A stretch of DNA of 64,000 bases from Candidatus Accumulibacter aalborgensis (GTDB lineage: Bacteria > Pseudomonadota > Gammaproteobacteria > Burkholderiales > Rhodocyclaceae), in assembly GCF_900089955.1 (NCBI RefSeq), contig NZ_FLQX01000102.1:62001-126000 (forward strand), written 5' to 3'. Numbering within the stretch: the stretch's first letter is position 1; every line of letters starts with the position of its first letter. A model generated the notes under the pieces. That model was not told where the DNA came from, did not search any database, and saw nothing but the letters and a program-made list of their open reading frames with translations. This document shows positions 63,786 to 64,000 of the stretch, piece by piece. The position numbers and the translations under genes were made by a program.

Positions 63786-64000
<215 letters not shown>

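Overview
The window is GC-rich, gene-dense bacterial chromosome with short intergenic gaps, many 1-bp (TGATG) and 4-bp (ATGA) start/stop overlaps, and a strongly proteobacterial gene set: rnfABCDGE-nth, class 2 pyrD, acnA, SelO, DsbD, the TIGR02647 family and DUF1841. The SHP/DHC cytochrome pair, DUF6398, FIST, many dispersed repeats and several decayed IS91-type elements suggest a betaproteobacterium of the Rhodocyclales / Candidatus Accumulibacter type. This placement is inferred from gene content; no rRNA or tRNA gene was seen in the window.

Layout. 1-6.8 kb (minus strand): dsbD (cut by the window edge), cutA, an EamA exporter, a methyltransferase, then a magnesium-type locus made of an NRAMP-related transporter with a DAGG/TPY signature, a PRC-barrel/MgtE_N/CBS protein, a 0.4-kb leader with two similar hairpins, and a gutted mgtE relic. 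6.8-10.5 kb: a beta/gamma-crystallin/glycine-zipper surface protein, two palindromes, a ferredoxin/hydrolase couple and a DnaJ-type protein. 10.5-17.0 kb: a tightly coupled three-gene operon encoding a multi-TIR protein, a membrane-anchored STAND NTPase with 15 near-uniform WD40 repeats, and a VanZ-family membrane protein. This is the best candidate for an undescribed immune or cell-suicide system. 17.4-24.9 kb: an AraC-type regulator, a GGDEF-EAL/HDOD pair, a CoA-transferase, a DUF29 protein and a scar region with fragments of coiled-coil genes. 24.9-35.8 kb: a VWA/MoxR pair, then rnfABCDGE-nth-FIST-DUF1841, interrupted between rnfB and rnfC by a structured dispersed repeat whose second copy lies at 63 kb, then pyrD. 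35.9-49.6 kb: a DUF6398 protein, the tungstate transporter tupABC, a flavin reductase, a GNAT protein, aconitase, a nucleotide-sugar epimerase, a patatin/beta-barrel protein and SelO. 49.9-52.2 kb: a DUF1269 protein, a channel-like protein and a DUF3313 lipoprotein.

52.3-62.2 kb is a mosaic. Three same-strand IS91-type transposase relics bracket two modules. The first is a redox module: histidine kinase, response regulator and PepSY protein divergent from SHP cytochrome, diheme cytochrome and a flavocytochrome-b-type reductase, with a repeat-rich candidate operator between them. The second is a DUF2092 protein with a 63-aa exported protein. Relics 2 and 3 share the same internal deletion. The window ends with an orphan 86-aa gene, 1.2 kb of repeats and the start of gmd (GDP-mannose 4,6-dehydratase).

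The rnf operon, flavin reductase, ferredoxin, SHP/DHC chain and DsbD form a redox-heavy theme. The TIR/STAND operon, IS relics and repeats are the accessory parts. Domain names come from recognising sequence motifs, not from database searches.
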